DNA of 64,000 nt, from contig NZ_NSKH01000018.1 in the NCBI RefSeq assembly GCF_003144095.1, forward strand, positions 2,537,202-2,601,201. The letters run 5' to 3'. Below the pieces are notes generated by a model, which saw nothing but the letters and a program-made list of their open reading frames with translations, was not told the origin of the DNA and did no database searches. Of this stretch, positions 1-9,174 are shown one piece after another. How positions within the stretch are numbered: the stretch's first letter is position 1; each line of letters starts with the position of its first letter. The DNA comes from Streptomyces sp. ICBB 8177 (GTDB lineage: Bacteria; Actinomycetota; Actinomycetes; Streptomycetales; Streptomycetaceae). A program made the position numbers and the translations under genes.

Positions 1-3000
1 GTGGTTGGGGCCGGGGCCCTGGCTGTCAGTTGGGAAGGAGGTCGTTTCTGCACCCGCGCTGCGTCCTTGTTGGATGCCCCGCCGCAGGTTGCTCAACCTG
101 CCGCGGACGTCCTCCGGGGCGCGGGAGACCTGGGGGCCGTCCTGCGGGGTCTGCTGTGCGGCTCCGGGGACGAGGTTCGCCCGCGGTACCCGGCGCGGCA
201 GTCCTGATGGGGTGACTCCGCCCGCCTTGGGATCGCGGGCGCGCTCGGCCCGCTCCCAGTTGTCGTCGTTCGCGGAACGCCACTCGTCGGCGTCCTGGGC
301 CCCTCCCTGTTCCTGCGCGCGCTCCTCGTCCGGCACGTCCGGCTCGGGCTGCTGCCGCCACTGGGCGTCGCGGCGCGGCAGTCCGGCGTCGGTCACCGCG
401 GGCGAGCCGCCCACCGCGGCGTCCGGCGCGTCGTAGCCTACGCGTTCCGGGGCCTCCCGGGGCGGTTCCGGATCGACTGCGGCAGGGGCCGGGGGAGCCT
501 CCCAGCCATCCATGGAGTACCCCTGCTCCCAGCCGTGCCGGGGCGCGAAGGCGTCGGTTTCCGGCCGATCGGCCGGATACTCCGCTTGTGGGGCACCTGT
601 GACGGGGTGTTCGCCGGTTGTCTCGTACGCCGTCTGGTGCGGGATGCCGAAGGCGCCGTCGTCCTGGTGCGAGGTTTCCCCCGCCCGCTCCTCGTAGCCG
701 GGGTAGGCGGCCGGGTAGCCGGTGTCGTAGGGCTGCTCGTAGCCCTGCTCGTACGGCTCCCGGTACTCCTCGTCGTAGCCGGGGTACGGCTGCTCGTGCT
801 CACCGCTGGTCCCGTCGGCCGCGGGCGCCTCGTCGCGGAACAGGGCGCTGGTGTCCACCCGGCGCTCGCCTGCGGCGGCCTCCAGGGCGGCCCTGCGCTC
901 CTCGCGCATCAGCGAGCGGCCCACCGGGTCCAGGGAGCCGGCGTCGTCGGGGACCTCGTAGCGCCGGTCGTCGAAGCCGAGTTCGGCCGCGGTCAGCCCG
1001 CCACCGCGGACTTCGGGGGCGTCCGGCCCCGCGTGCTCGGGCACGATCCGCGAGACGGTGAAGTCGCGCGTCTCCGGCTCGTCGCCGCCACCGCCGTGGG
1101 TGATCGGCTCGGGCAGCATCACCAGGGAGGTGGTGCCCGCCTGCTCACCGGAGGGGCGCAGCTGCACCCGGATGCCGTGCCGGTCGGCGAGGCGGCCGAC
1201 CACGAACAGGCCCATGCGCTGGGAGACCGAGGCGTCCACGGTCGGCGGGTCGGCCAGCTTGTGGTTGATGTCCGCGAAGTCCTCGGGGGTCAGGCCGATG
1301 CCCTTGTCGTGGATCTCCACCATGATCCGGCCGTCCGGCAGCCGGGTCGCGGTGACCTTCACCCGGGTCTGCGGGGAGGAGAACGAGGTCGCGTTCTCCA
1401 GCAGCTCGGCCAGCAGGTGCACCAGGTCGGTGACGGCCGCGCCGTGGATGTCGGTCTCCGGCACCCCCGATATCTCGATGCGCTCGTAGTCCTCCACCTC
1501 GGAGGCCGCCGCGCGCAGCACGTCCACCAGCGGAACCGGCTGGTTCCAGCGGCGGCCCGGCTCCTCACCGGCGAGGACCAGCAGGTTCTCGCCGTTGCGG
1601 CGCATGCGGGTGGCCAGGTGGTCGAGCTGGAAGAGGTTCTCCAGCTGGTCCGGGTCCGCCTCGTTGTTCTCCAGGTCCGTGATCAGGCCCAGCTGGCGCT
1701 GGATGAGGCCCTGGTTGCGCAGGCTGAGGTTGGTGAAGATCGCGTTGACGTTGCCGCGCAGCAGCGCCTGCTCGGCCGCGAGCCGCACCGCCTCGCGGTG
1801 CACCTGGTCGAACGCGCGGGCGACCTCGCCGATCTCGTCGCCCGAGGTGATCGGGATCGGGGTCACCCGGGTGTCGACCCGTCCCGGGTCGTTCCGGGAC
1901 AACTGGTCGACCAGCGCCGGAAGCCGCTGCTCGGCGACGTCGAAGGCGGAGGTGCGCAGCTTGCGCATGCTGCGGCTCATCGAGCGGGCCATCAGCGCGG
2001 CCACCACGAAGGCCAGCAGCACTCCGAGCAGGACCGCGGCCGAGTCGAGGATCGCGTCGCGCTTGGCGCCGGAGGCGATGCCGGCCGCGTCGGAGGCCGC
2101 CTGGTCGGTCAGCGCCGACTCCACCGACCGGTAGGCGTCGAACGCCAGCGTGGTGGAGGCCATGTAGCTGTCCGGCGTGATGCCCTTGGCCTTCAGCGCC
2201 TCGGCGGAGGCGCCGGAGGCGATGTCCTGGGTCATCGTGTCGCGCGACGGCGGGGTGACGAACTGCTGCCCGGCCGCCAGCGCCTTGGCCTTGGCGGCGT
2301 CCAGCTGCTCCTTGCCCTGGGTGGTCGCCGTGGCCAGCGCGGCCTTGAGGCGGTCCATGTCCTGCGGGGTGCCGCCGTTCTGGTACTCGGCGAGCGCCAC
2401 GCCCTCCAGGAACGAGTACGACGACAGCGCGGTCTCCTGCTGCCTGAGCACGGACGACGGCACGTGGCCCTGCACCAGGATGTGGGTGCCGATGGAACGG
2501 GTCAGCGACTCGGCCGCCATCGCCAGCGACACCGCGTAGAGGGTGCGGCCGTAGGCGGCGACGTTGTTGCTGCCGTAGCCCAGCTCGTTGTCGAACTCCA
2601 TCAGCGTGTGCTGGATGTTGACGTACGCCTCTTCGGTCTGCGTACCGGTGAGCTTGGCCGTGTAGGCGTTCTTGCGGACCTGGGGGAGCGCGCCCTCGCC
2701 CTGCCGGAACAGCGCCAGACGGCGCTTGAGGCTGTCGGTCTGCGGCATCTGCTTGACCGCCGCGTCGAAGGCGGCGGCGGCCTGGTCGGTCGCCGCGCGG
2801 ACCTGCTTGACGACCGGGGAGTTGGTTTGTCCGGCCAGAAGGGGAACCACGCTCTGGTCCCGCTCGTCAAGAAGAGCGTGACTGTATGTGGCGGCGGCGC
2901 GGACGAGGTTGGCGGTGCGGACCGCGTCGTCGGCCTGCCGCCAGCGGTTGATCGAGTTGTCGACGTTGAAGCCGCCGACCACCAGGGCCACCAGGACCGG

Positions 3001-3180
3001 GATCAGCAGGATCGCGTTCAGCCGGGTGCGCACCCGCCAGTTGTTGGGCGAGAAGCGGCTGCCGGACGGCTCCGGGGGCGCGCTGGTGTCGGCCGGGCTC
3101 CCGGTGTCACGGCCGGGCGGGGTGAAGTTCCCCCGGGCCGGTCGCACGGGATCGGGCCGTGTCCGCGTCGTATTTCTCAC
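1..3180 (-). CDS. NIT-domain sensor histidine kinase, conservon CvnA-type (3' end beyond window)
   Basis: Start is GTG at 3180, and 1060 codons are open to the window edge. Visible order: a basic, Pro-rich N-terminus; a membrane helix near residues 55-72; an extracytoplasmic nitrate/nitrite-sensing-type helical domain; a second helix near 378-398; a HAMP-like stretch; then a HATPase domain with N-box LAELLENATSFS, G1 motif HDKGIGL and MGLFVVGRL. A disordered acidic, Tyr/Pro-rich tail follows. The last visible residues repeat the C-terminal motif of the kinase at 5083-9174, so only a few residues are probably missing. The gene lies downstream of the conservon but behind a terminator, and no roadblock, DUF742 or GTPase genes follow within the window. 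It is probably an inner-membrane signalling protein. The ligand and phospho-acceptor are not evident. Confidence 0.88.
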   Translation of the reverse strand, partial: MRNTTRTRPDPVRPARGNFTPPGRDTGSPADTSAPPEPSGSRFSPNNWRVRTRLNAILLIPVLVALVVGGFNVDNSINRWRQADDAVRTANLVRAAATYSHALLDERDQSVVPLLAGQTNSPVVKQVRAATDQAAAAFDAAVKQMPQTDSLKRRLALFRQGEGALPQVRKNAYTAKLTGTQTEEAYVNIQHTLMEFDNELGYGSNNVAAYGRTLYAVSLAMAAESLTRSIGTHILVQGHVPSSVLRQQETALSSYSFLEGVALAEYQNGGTPQDMDRLKAALATATTQGKEQLDAAKAKALAAGQQFVTPPSRDTMTQDIASGASAEALKAKGITPDSYMASTTLAFDAYRSVESALTDQAASDAAGIASGAKRDAILDSAAVLLGVLLAFVVAALMARSMSRSMRKLRTSAFDVAEQRLPALVDQLSRNDPGRVDTRVTPIPITSGDEIGEVARAFDQVHREAVRLAAEQALLRGNVNAIFTNLSLRNQGLIQRQLGLITDLENNEADPDQLENLFQLDHLATRMRRNGENLLVLAGEEPGRRWNQPVPLVDVLRAAASEVEDYERIEISGVPETDIHGAAVTDLVHLLAELLENATSFSSPQTRVKVTATRLPDGRIMVEIHDKGIGLTPEDFADINHKLADPPTVDASVSQRMGLFVVGRLADRHGIRVQLRPSGEQAGTTSLVMLPEPITHGGGGDEPETRDFTVSRIVPEHAGPDAPEVRGGGLTAAELGFDDRRYEVPDDAGSLDPVGRSLMREERRAALEAAAGERRVDTSALFRDEAPAADGTSGEHEQPYPGYDEEYREPYEQGYEQPYDTGYPAAYPGYEERAGETSHQDDGAFGIPHQTAYETTGEHPVTGAPQAEYPADRPETDAFAPRHGWEQGYSMDGWEAPPAPAAVDPEPPREAPERVGYDAPDAAVGGSPAVTDAGLPRRDAQWRQQPEPDVPDEERAQEQGGAQDADEWRSANDDNWERAERARDPKAGGVTPSGLPRRVPRANLVPGAAQQTPQDGPQVSRAPEDVRGRLSNLRRGIQQGRSAGAETTSFPTDSQGPGPNH

Positions 3181-3430
3181 TCGACCAACAACCTCTCGGC
3201 GCCGACACACCGACGTGCCGTGTCTACTCCCTGGTTCACCGAATTCCAGCACGTCACGGCGGTGGGCACCAAACCCCTGGCCGAATTCGCCGATTGACCG
3301 AGACGGCCCGCATAAAACGGTCATAAGTGGAATCCGGCGGCAAAACAAGGGCGCGATCTGAGCCGAACGGAACTGATCGTGTGCGAGCGGTGGCCACCCC
3401 GCCGCGATTGCCTGCCGAAACGTTATGAAG
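3181..3430 (-). promoter_or_regulatory. Upstream region of the distal kinase
   Basis: This non-coding stretch separates the conservon terminator from the GTG at 3180. On the minus strand a GAGAGG element lies about 10 nt before the start. A 12-mer, GTGCTGGAATTC (minus strand, 3252-3241), also occurs upstream of the conservon kinase at 9361-9350. Its GGAAT core resembles an ECF-sigma -35 element, and TAGACA lies 16 nt downstream of it. Promoter assignment is an inference only. Confidence 0.35.
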
Positions 3431-3470
3431 CAGCGGACCGGCCGTGTCTAACGACACAGCCGGTCCGCTG
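3431..3470 (-). terminator. Terminator after the conservon
   Basis: A 17-bp stem with one mismatch (3432-3448 with 3453-3469, closed further by C3431-G3470) has a 4-nt TAAC loop. It lies 44 nt beyond the stop of the GTPase gene and before the downstream kinase. It should end the conservon transcript and make the distal kinase a separate unit. Confidence 0.8.
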
Positions 3471-3513
3471 ACAACTCACAAGATCAAGCGCCTACTTGGC
3501 ACGATCGGACGAC

Positions 3514-4152
3514 TCACTTCAGTCGCGCCAGCAGCGCGTGCTCCACCAGCGAGATCAGCGTGGACTTCGCTTCGCCGCGGTTCCTGGCGTCGGTGGTCAT
3601 GATCGGGGTCTCGGGTCCGATCTGGAGCGCTTCGCGTACCTCGTCGGGGGTGTAGGGCTGGTGGCCGTCGAAGCCGTTGAGGGCGATGACGAAGGGGAGG
3701 CCGGAGTTCTCGAAGTAGTCGACGGCGGGGAAGCAGTCGGCGAGGCGGCGGGTGTCGACGAGGACGACGGCGCCGATGGCGCCGCGTACCAGGTCGTCCC
3801 ACATGAACCAGAAGCGGTCCTGTCCGGGGGTGCCGAACAGGTAGAGGATCAGGTCCTCGTCCAGCGTGATGCGGCCGAAGTCCATCGCCACCGTGGTGGT
3901 CGTCTTGTCGGCGACCTTGCTCAGGTCGTCGATCCCGGCCGACGCCGAGGTCATCACGGCCTCGGTGCGCAGCGGGTTGATCTCGGAGACGGCACCGACG
4001 AACGTGGTCTTGCCCACGCCGAAGCCGCCCGCCACCACGATCTTCGCGGAGGTGGTCGAGCGGGCGGGCTCCTGCCCGTAGGCCTGCCCCTGCGGCGCGA
4101 AGCCCGTGTACGGGTCGGCTGCCGCCTGCGGCCTAGAGCTTCCGAAGTCCAC
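3514..4152 (-). CDS. cvnD: Conservon small GTP/ATP-binding protein (CvnD-type)
   Basis: The product is 212 residues, the usual size for conservon GTPases. After about 35 disordered residues come the P-loop GGFGVGKTT (about 42-50), a switch II-like LFGTPGQDRF, and ALNGFDG in place of the usual NKxD base-recognition motif. Conservon GTPases are described as membrane-associated switches acting with the roadblock and DUF742 partners in a complex resembling eukaryotic GPCR signalling. The start overlaps the end of the DUF742 gene by 20 bp, indicating translational coupling as the last gene of the operon. A strong terminator follows. Confidence 0.9.
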   Translation of the reverse strand: MDFGSSRPQAAADPYTGFAPQGQAYGQEPARSTTSAKIVVAGGFGVGKTTFVGAVSEINPLRTEAVMTSASAGIDDLSKVADKTTTTVAMDFGRITLDEDLILYLFGTPGQDRFWFMWDDLVRGAIGAVVLVDTRRLADCFPAVDYFENSGLPFVIALNGFDGHQPYTPDEVREALQIGPETPIMTTDARNRGEAKSTLISLVEHALLARLK

Positions 4153-4540
4153 TGAGCACCCTCTCCAGCAAAGTCACGTCCGGCTGCCCGCCGGCCTCAC
4201 CGTTGCCCGGCTGGTGGATGGCGACCATGCCCGCTTCGGCGAGGTCGGCCACCAGGATCCGGGCCACGCCCAGCGGAATGGCCAGCAGCGCGGAGATCTC
4301 CGCCACCGACTTGATCTCCCGGCACAGGTGGCAGATCCGCTGGTGCTCCGGGAGCAGGGCACCGTAGCTCGACGGATCCGCCGTGGTACTGACCAGGGCC
4401 TCGATGGCGAGTTGATATCTGGGTCTGGTGCGACCACCGGTCATGGCGTACGGCCGCACCAGCGGCTGGTCGCCTTCGCCTCCGTACGGCGCGTGGTGGG
4501 CGGCACCGTACGGGCCGGGTGAGGCGGATGGCGGAGTCAT
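4133..4540 (-). CDS. cvnC: DUF742 conservon protein (CvnC-type)
   Basis: The product is 135 residues. A Gly/Pro/Tyr-rich leader of about 28 residues precedes the DUF742 core, which opens with LVRPYAMTGGRTRP and contains HQRICHLCREIKSVAEIS. The centre and C-terminus look like a winged-helix fold (AEISALLAIPLGVARILVADL). Family knowledge: DUF742 proteins are the third component of actinobacterial conservons. Their biochemical role is unsettled, though they are thought to bridge kinase, roadblock protein and GTPase. The gene lies 116 nt after the roadblock gene and overlaps the GTPase gene, consistent with fixed conservon order. The family call is firm and the molecular function is not. Confidence 0.9.
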   Translation of the reverse strand: MTPPSASPGPYGAAHHAPYGGEGDQPLVRPYAMTGGRTRPRYQLAIEALVSTTADPSSYGALLPEHQRICHLCREIKSVAEISALLAIPLGVARILVADLAEAGMVAIHQPGNGEAGGQPDVTLLERVLSGLRKL

Positions 4541-4656
4541 GGGTCAGGCCCTCCGAGCAGATGCGGATGTAACGGGTCCGGTCGTTGCGTGGGGGGAGGT
4601 GCGATGAAACTGGCGTACCGCACGGAGGGCGTCCGTGCGGTACGTGCCCGGCGGGG

Positions 4657-5082
4657 TCAGCCGCCGAGCAGGGTGCCCTGAAGCTCGGCGCGAAGGTCGG
4701 GGGTCAGGACGGTTCCCGCGCGGTCGACGAGGAGGGCCATTTCGTAGCCGACGAGGCCGATGTCGCACTCGGGGTGGGCGAGTACGGCGAGGGAGGAGCC
4801 GTCGGAGACGGACATGATGAACATGAAGCCGCGTTCCATCTCCACGACGGTCTGGTTGACGTTGCCGCCCTCGAAGATACGGGAGGCTCCCGCCGTCAGC
4901 GAGGTCAACCCCGAGGCGACGGCGGCCAGTTGGTCCGCGCGGTCACGGGGGAAACCGTCCGACATGGCCAGCAGGAGGCCATCGGCGGAGACGACCACCG
5001 TATGGGACACACCCGGGGTGTTGTCCACGAAGTTGGTGATCAACCAGTTCAGATTCTGTGCCGCCTGGCTCATCGGACTCAA
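4657..5082 (-). CDS. cvnB: Roadblock/LC7 domain protein (CvnB-type)
   Basis: The product is 138-141 residues, spanned entirely by one roadblock/LC7 domain (LNWLITNFVDNTPGVSHTVV; DGLLLAMSDG; TVLTPDLRAELQG). Family knowledge: such proteins act as scaffolds or regulators of the partner GTPase. Two starts compete. TTG at 5082 abuts the kinase stop codon and has AGGAG 6 nt upstream. ATG at 5073 (MSQAAQ) has only a weak GAG. I give the longer form because of its ribosome binding site. It is translated directly after the kinase, so coupled expression is likely. Sequence, length and position all fit the second conservon component. Confidence 0.92.
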   Translation of the reverse strand: MSPMSQAAQNLNWLITNFVDNTPGVSHTVVVSADGLLLAMSDGFPRDRADQLAAVASGLTSLTAGASRIFEGGNVNQTVVEMERGFMFIMSVSDGSSLAVLAHPECDIGLVGYEMALLVDRAGTVLTPDLRAELQGTLLGG

Positions 5083-8000
5083 CTAACGCTCCTGCTGGTG
5101 AGTGGTGCCGAAACCGCGGCCGTCCGTCTGCTGGGCGCCGGCGCTCCGGCCCTGCTGGATACCGCGGCGGAGGTTGGTCAGCCGGCCGCGCACGTCGTCG
5201 GGGGCGCGCGAGACCTGGGGACCGGTGTGCTCGCTCTGCTGGGCCGTGCCGGGGACGAGGTTCGCCCGCGGCACCCGGCGCGGCAGACCTGACGGGGTCA
5301 CGCCGCCCGCGGCCGGTTCACGGACCTGCTCGGCGCGGCGCCACCGCTCGTCGTTGGGGGAGACGCGCCACTCGCCGGTGTCGCCGGTGTCGCCGGGGCC
5401 GCGCTGCGGGGCGGACGCCTGCGGGTCCTGGTCACCGGCCGAACGCGCCGGGCCGCGCGGGGGCTCCGGCCGCTGCGGCGGGCCGGACTGCGCCGGTCCG
5501 GGCCGCGTCGACCCCGTATGGGGCGTCCCGGGCTGCGGCGGAGCGGACTGCTGCGGGGAGCGCTGCGGCAGCGGGGGCTGCGCGGCGGGCTGCCGCTGCT
5601 CACGGCGGGCCGGGGCCTGCGGGCCGCCGAAGGCCTGCGCGTCGTTGCCGGCCGGGCCGTCCGCGTAGCCGGTCGGCGCGGTGCGCTCGGCCTGCTGACG
5701 GAACCAGTCCGACTCCAGCGACTCGAAGATCGGCGAGCGGCCGTCACCCGGGGAGGTGGCGGGCGGCAGCGCCATCGGCTCGGCGGCGGGCGGCAGTTGG
5801 GGCTCGGGCCGCCGGCCCGCTGGGCGCCCCGGAGCCTGCTGCGGCTGCGGCACCTGCGGCGGTCGGGGGCCCTGCGGGGGCTGCTGCTGCGGCTGCCGGT
5901 CCCGAGGCGGGCGGCCCTGCGCCGTCTCGCCCGCGCCGATCGCCGGGAACTGCGCGGTCGAGGCCGCGTCCTGGTCGCCGAGCGAGCCGATCGCCGGGAA
6001 CTGGGCCGTGGACGAGGCGTCGTCGTAGGCCGGGGCGGGACGGCGCTCCTCGCGCGGGCGCCGCGGCGGCAGGCCCTGCTGCGGGCCGCCGGTACGCGGG
6101 CCCCGGGGACCCTGCGGGTTCTGGTTGCCCGGCGCCTGCGGGTTGTTGCGGGCCGGGGGCTGCTGGGGCCCGCGGCGCGGCGGCGTCTGGCGGCCGCGGG
6201 GGCCGAAGACGTCGGAGCCGGAGCCCGCGTGCTGCGGCGCGCGGAACTCACCGGTCGGCGCGTCCCCGACGAAGCCCGCCGAGGCCGGGCCGGCGCCCTG
6301 CGGCGCGTTCGGGGTCTGCGGGGCGTTCGGGCCTTGGGGGAGCGGGAACTCGCCGGTGGAGCCGGGGCCGAAGACGCCGCCGCCGAAGCCGTCGAATCCG
6401 CCGTCCTGGCGCGGCGCGTCCTGCCGCGGCTGCTGGGGCTGCCGGGGCGCGTGGAACTCCGCGGTCGTCGCGTTGTCGCGTCCGGTGCCGTGGTAGTCGG
6501 GGCGCTCGTAGCCCTCGGGGGCGTCCATGCCGAGGACGTCGTCGTGGCCGCGCGGGACGTCCGCGCCCGCCCGGTCGTCCGCCTGTGCCCAGCTCGGCGC
6601 GGGACGCTCGCTCGCCGCCGGCTGCGGCGCGCGCGGCGCGGTGTTCGGGCCCTGCCGGGTGGGCAGGCCCGCACCGCGCTGCTGCTGCGGACCGGGGACC
6701 GGGGCGCCGAAGGCGTTGGTGCCGCCGCCCGCGGCGGGAGCACCCGGGGCGCCCGGCCCGTTGCCCGGGCCGGAGTCGTGGTTGCCGGTGAGCGCCGGAC
6801 GCTGGGCGCCGCCGGGCACCTGGCCGCGCTGCGCGGCGCGGCCGATGGGCTGGCCCACCCCGCTGCCGGAACCGCCGGCGGCCGGGGCGCGCTTGGCCTG
6901 CGCCTGTCCCTGACCCTGCTGGCCGGGCGCGGACTTGGCGCCGCCCTGCGTGAGGTCGACCGGCAGCATGACCAGCGCGGTGGTGCCGCCGGAGTCCGAC
7001 GGGCGCAGCTGGATGCGGATGCCGTGCCGCAGGGACAGGCGGCCGACCACGAACAGGCCCATGCGGCGGGAGACGGAGACGTCCACCGTCGGCGGGTTGG
7101 CCAGCCGCTCGTTGATGTCGGACAGGTCCTCCGGCGACAGGCCGATGCCGGTGTCGTGGATCTCGACCAGCACGCGGCCGTCGGGCAGCGCGTGACCGGT
7201 GACCCGCACCTTCGTCTGCGGCGAGGAGAACGAGGTGGCGTTCTCCAGCAGCTCGGCGAGCAGGTGGACGAGGTCGTTGACGACGCGTCCTGCGACCTCG
7301 GTCGGCGGGACCGCGGTCAGCTCGATGCGTTCGTACTGCTCCACCTCGGAGGCCGCGGCGCGCAGCACGTCGACCAGCGGGACCGGGCGGGTCCAGCGGC
7401 GGCCCGGTTCCTCGCCCGCGAGGACGAGCAGGTTCTCACCGTTGCGGCGCATGCGGGTCGCGAGGTGGTCGAGCTTGAAGAGGTTGGACAGCTGGTCGGG
7501 GTCGGCCTCGCGGGACTCCAGCTCGGAGATGAGCGACAGCTGACGCTGGATCAGGCCCTGGCTGCGGCGCGAGAGGTTGGTGAACATCGCGTTGACGTTC
7601 CCTCGCAGCAGCGCCTGCTCGGCGGCGAGGCGGACCGCCTCGCGGTGCACGTCGTCGAACGCGCGGGCCACCCGGCCGATCTCGTCGCGGGTGTTGATGC
7701 CGATTTCCTCGACCGAGGTGTCGACGTCCTGCGGGTCGGACTCCGACAGCTGCTTGACCAGGTCCGGCAGGCGCTTCTGCGAGACCTCCTGCGCGGTGTC
7801 CTGAAGACGCCGCAGCGAGCGGATCATCGAGCGGGCCACCACGAACGCGCCGACCAGCGACACACCGAGGACCAGCAGGATCAGCGCACCGGACAGCAGG
7901 GCCTCCTGCTGCGCCGAGGTGCGCAGGGTCAGCGCCTGCTGCGACATCTGGTCGAGGAGTTCGGCCTCGATGCGGGACATCTCCTGCATCTTGGTGTCGT

Positions 8001-9174
8001 CCTCGTCGTACCAGTCGAGGTAGGACTTGGGCTGCTGGGTGATGCCGTCCGGGGTCTGCAGGACGCGTTCACGGTACTGGTCGGCCTGGGTGATGACGGT
8101 GTTGCCGCCGTCGAGGGCCTTCATCAGGTCCGCCGAGCCGTTGCCGTACGTCTCGATGAACCGCTTGATCTCCGAGTCCTCGCTGTCCGAGGCGCTCTGC
8201 GCGTAGAGCCGGTCGGAGGTGGACAGCTGGGGTCCCGAGGGGTTGGCGAGCGCGGCGCTGATCACCGCGCGCTGTATGGACTCGTACTCCTTGGCGGAGG
8301 TGAAGGCCGCGAGCGCGCGGGTGCTGCGGATCATGTCCGAGTTGCTGGTCGCCTGCGCCATGTCCTGGGAGAGCGACAGCAGCGAGGTGATCAGCTGGTC
8401 GTAGCCGGAGACCGTCTGCGAGATGTACTGCGTGTGGTTGTACGCGTTGTCACGGATCTGCTTGAGGGTCTGCAGCTGACGCGTGATGTCGATGACGGTG
8501 CTGCGGACGCCGACCAGCGACGGGTCGTTGCTGTTGATGTTGTCGGTGGCCTTCTGGAAGGCCGTGACCTCTCGGTCGGTCTCCTCGCGGGAGGCGACCA
8601 CCGAGTCGTCCGTGACGTGGCCGGAGGTGATCGGGCCCGCGGAGGCGTCGCGTTCGTCCTGGAGGGCGTCGGCGAGCTTGGTCGCGCTGCCGGTCATCTC
8701 GGTCAGCAGCTTCATGTGGTCCAGCTGGCTGACGTTCTCCAGCGAGCTCTGGATACGCAGCGCGCCCAGCGTGGTGGCCGCGACGACGGGCAGCGCCAGC
8801 AGCGAGACCAGACGGGTGCGGATGCTCCAGTTGCGCATCGCCAGCCGGGACGAGGCGTGCTTGCCCTGTTCCTTGCCGGTGACGGGTGGTTCGACGTCGC
8901 CGATGGCTGCGCCCTTGGCGGACGGGTCCTTGAGGCTCTTGGCACCCTTGCCGGACTTGCCGCCCTTGGCGTCGGCCGGGCCGGACGGCTTGGCGGCGCG
9001 TGGCGCGGCGGGACCGCCGTCCGCGGGCGCACCGGCCCTGGCGGCCTGCTGACCGGCCGGGGCGGAGTGCCCCGCGTCGTCGGCGGGGTTCCGCGGCTCG
9101 GGGCCACGGTCGGCTCCGCCGCGCGGCTCCGGGTCTCCCGCGGCGCCGCCATCCCTCTTGAAACGTCCCTGCAC
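5083..9174 (-). CDS. cvnA: Conservon sensor histidine kinase with NIT domain (CvnA-type)
   Basis: The product is 1363 residues with a GTG start. Order: a basic, Ala/Pro/Gly-rich N-terminus (1-120); membrane helix 122-142; an extracytoplasmic NIT-type sensing domain (about 150-420); membrane helix 425-448; a HAMP-like linker; a helical region with LDHLATRMRRNGENLL; and a HATPase with N-box LAELLENATSFS (about 635), HDTGIGL and MGLFVVGRL (about 705). About 600 residues of Pro/Gln/Gly-rich disordered tail follow. The final 60 residues form a conserved module (GVTPSGLPRRVPRANLVPG, then SRAPDDVRGRLTNLRRG) shared with the kinase at 1-3180. It heads the four-gene conservon. Position and content match what I recall as cvn1 of S. 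coelicolor. The signal is unknown. Confidence 0.93.
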   Translation of the reverse strand: MQGRFKRDGGAAGDPEPRGGADRGPEPRNPADDAGHSAPAGQQAARAGAPADGGPAAPRAAKPSGPADAKGGKSGKGAKSLKDPSAKGAAIGDVEPPVTGKEQGKHASSRLAMRNWSIRTRLVSLLALPVVAATTLGALRIQSSLENVSQLDHMKLLTEMTGSATKLADALQDERDASAGPITSGHVTDDSVVASREETDREVTAFQKATDNINSNDPSLVGVRSTVIDITRQLQTLKQIRDNAYNHTQYISQTVSGYDQLITSLLSLSQDMAQATSNSDMIRSTRALAAFTSAKEYESIQRAVISAALANPSGPQLSTSDRLYAQSASDSEDSEIKRFIETYGNGSADLMKALDGGNTVITQADQYRERVLQTPDGITQQPKSYLDWYDEDDTKMQEMSRIEAELLDQMSQQALTLRTSAQQEALLSGALILLVLGVSLVGAFVVARSMIRSLRRLQDTAQEVSQKRLPDLVKQLSESDPQDVDTSVEEIGINTRDEIGRVARAFDDVHREAVRLAAEQALLRGNVNAMFTNLSRRSQGLIQRQLSLISELESREADPDQLSNLFKLDHLATRMRRNGENLLVLAGEEPGRRWTRPVPLVDVLRAAASEVEQYERIELTAVPPTEVAGRVVNDLVHLLAELLENATSFSSPQTKVRVTGHALPDGRVLVEIHDTGIGLSPEDLSDINERLANPPTVDVSVSRRMGLFVVGRLSLRHGIRIQLRPSDSGGTTALVMLPVDLTQGGAKSAPGQQGQGQAQAKRAPAAGGSGSGVGQPIGRAAQRGQVPGGAQRPALTGNHDSGPGNGPGAPGAPAAGGGTNAFGAPVPGPQQQRGAGLPTRQGPNTAPRAPQPAASERPAPSWAQADDRAGADVPRGHDDVLGMDAPEGYERPDYHGTGRDNATTAEFHAPRQPQQPRQDAPRQDGGFDGFGGGVFGPGSTGEFPLPQGPNAPQTPNAPQGAGPASAGFVGDAPTGEFRAPQHAGSGSDVFGPRGRQTPPRRGPQQPPARNNPQAPGNQNPQGPRGPRTGGPQQGLPPRRPREERRPAPAYDDASSTAQFPAIGSLGDQDAASTAQFPAIGAGETAQGRPPRDRQPQQQPPQGPRPPQVPQPQQAPGRPAGRRPEPQLPPAAEPMALPPATSPGDGRSPIFESLESDWFRQQAERTAPTGYADGPAGNDAQAFGGPQAPARREQRQPAAQPPLPQRSPQQSAPPQPGTPHTGSTRPGPAQSGPPQRPEPPRGPARSAGDQDPQASAPQRGPGDTGDTGEWRVSPNDERWRRAEQVREPAAGGVTPSGLPRRVPRANLVPGTAQQSEHTGPQVSRAPDDVRGRLTNLRRGIQQGRSAGAQQTDGRGFGTTHQQER

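Noticed and set aside
535-3297. 920-codon plus-strand open frame antisense to the distal kinase
   Set aside because: Third-position GC bias belongs to the minus-strand gene. The translation is Arg/Gly/Val-rich without domains, and stop codons are simply rare in this base composition.
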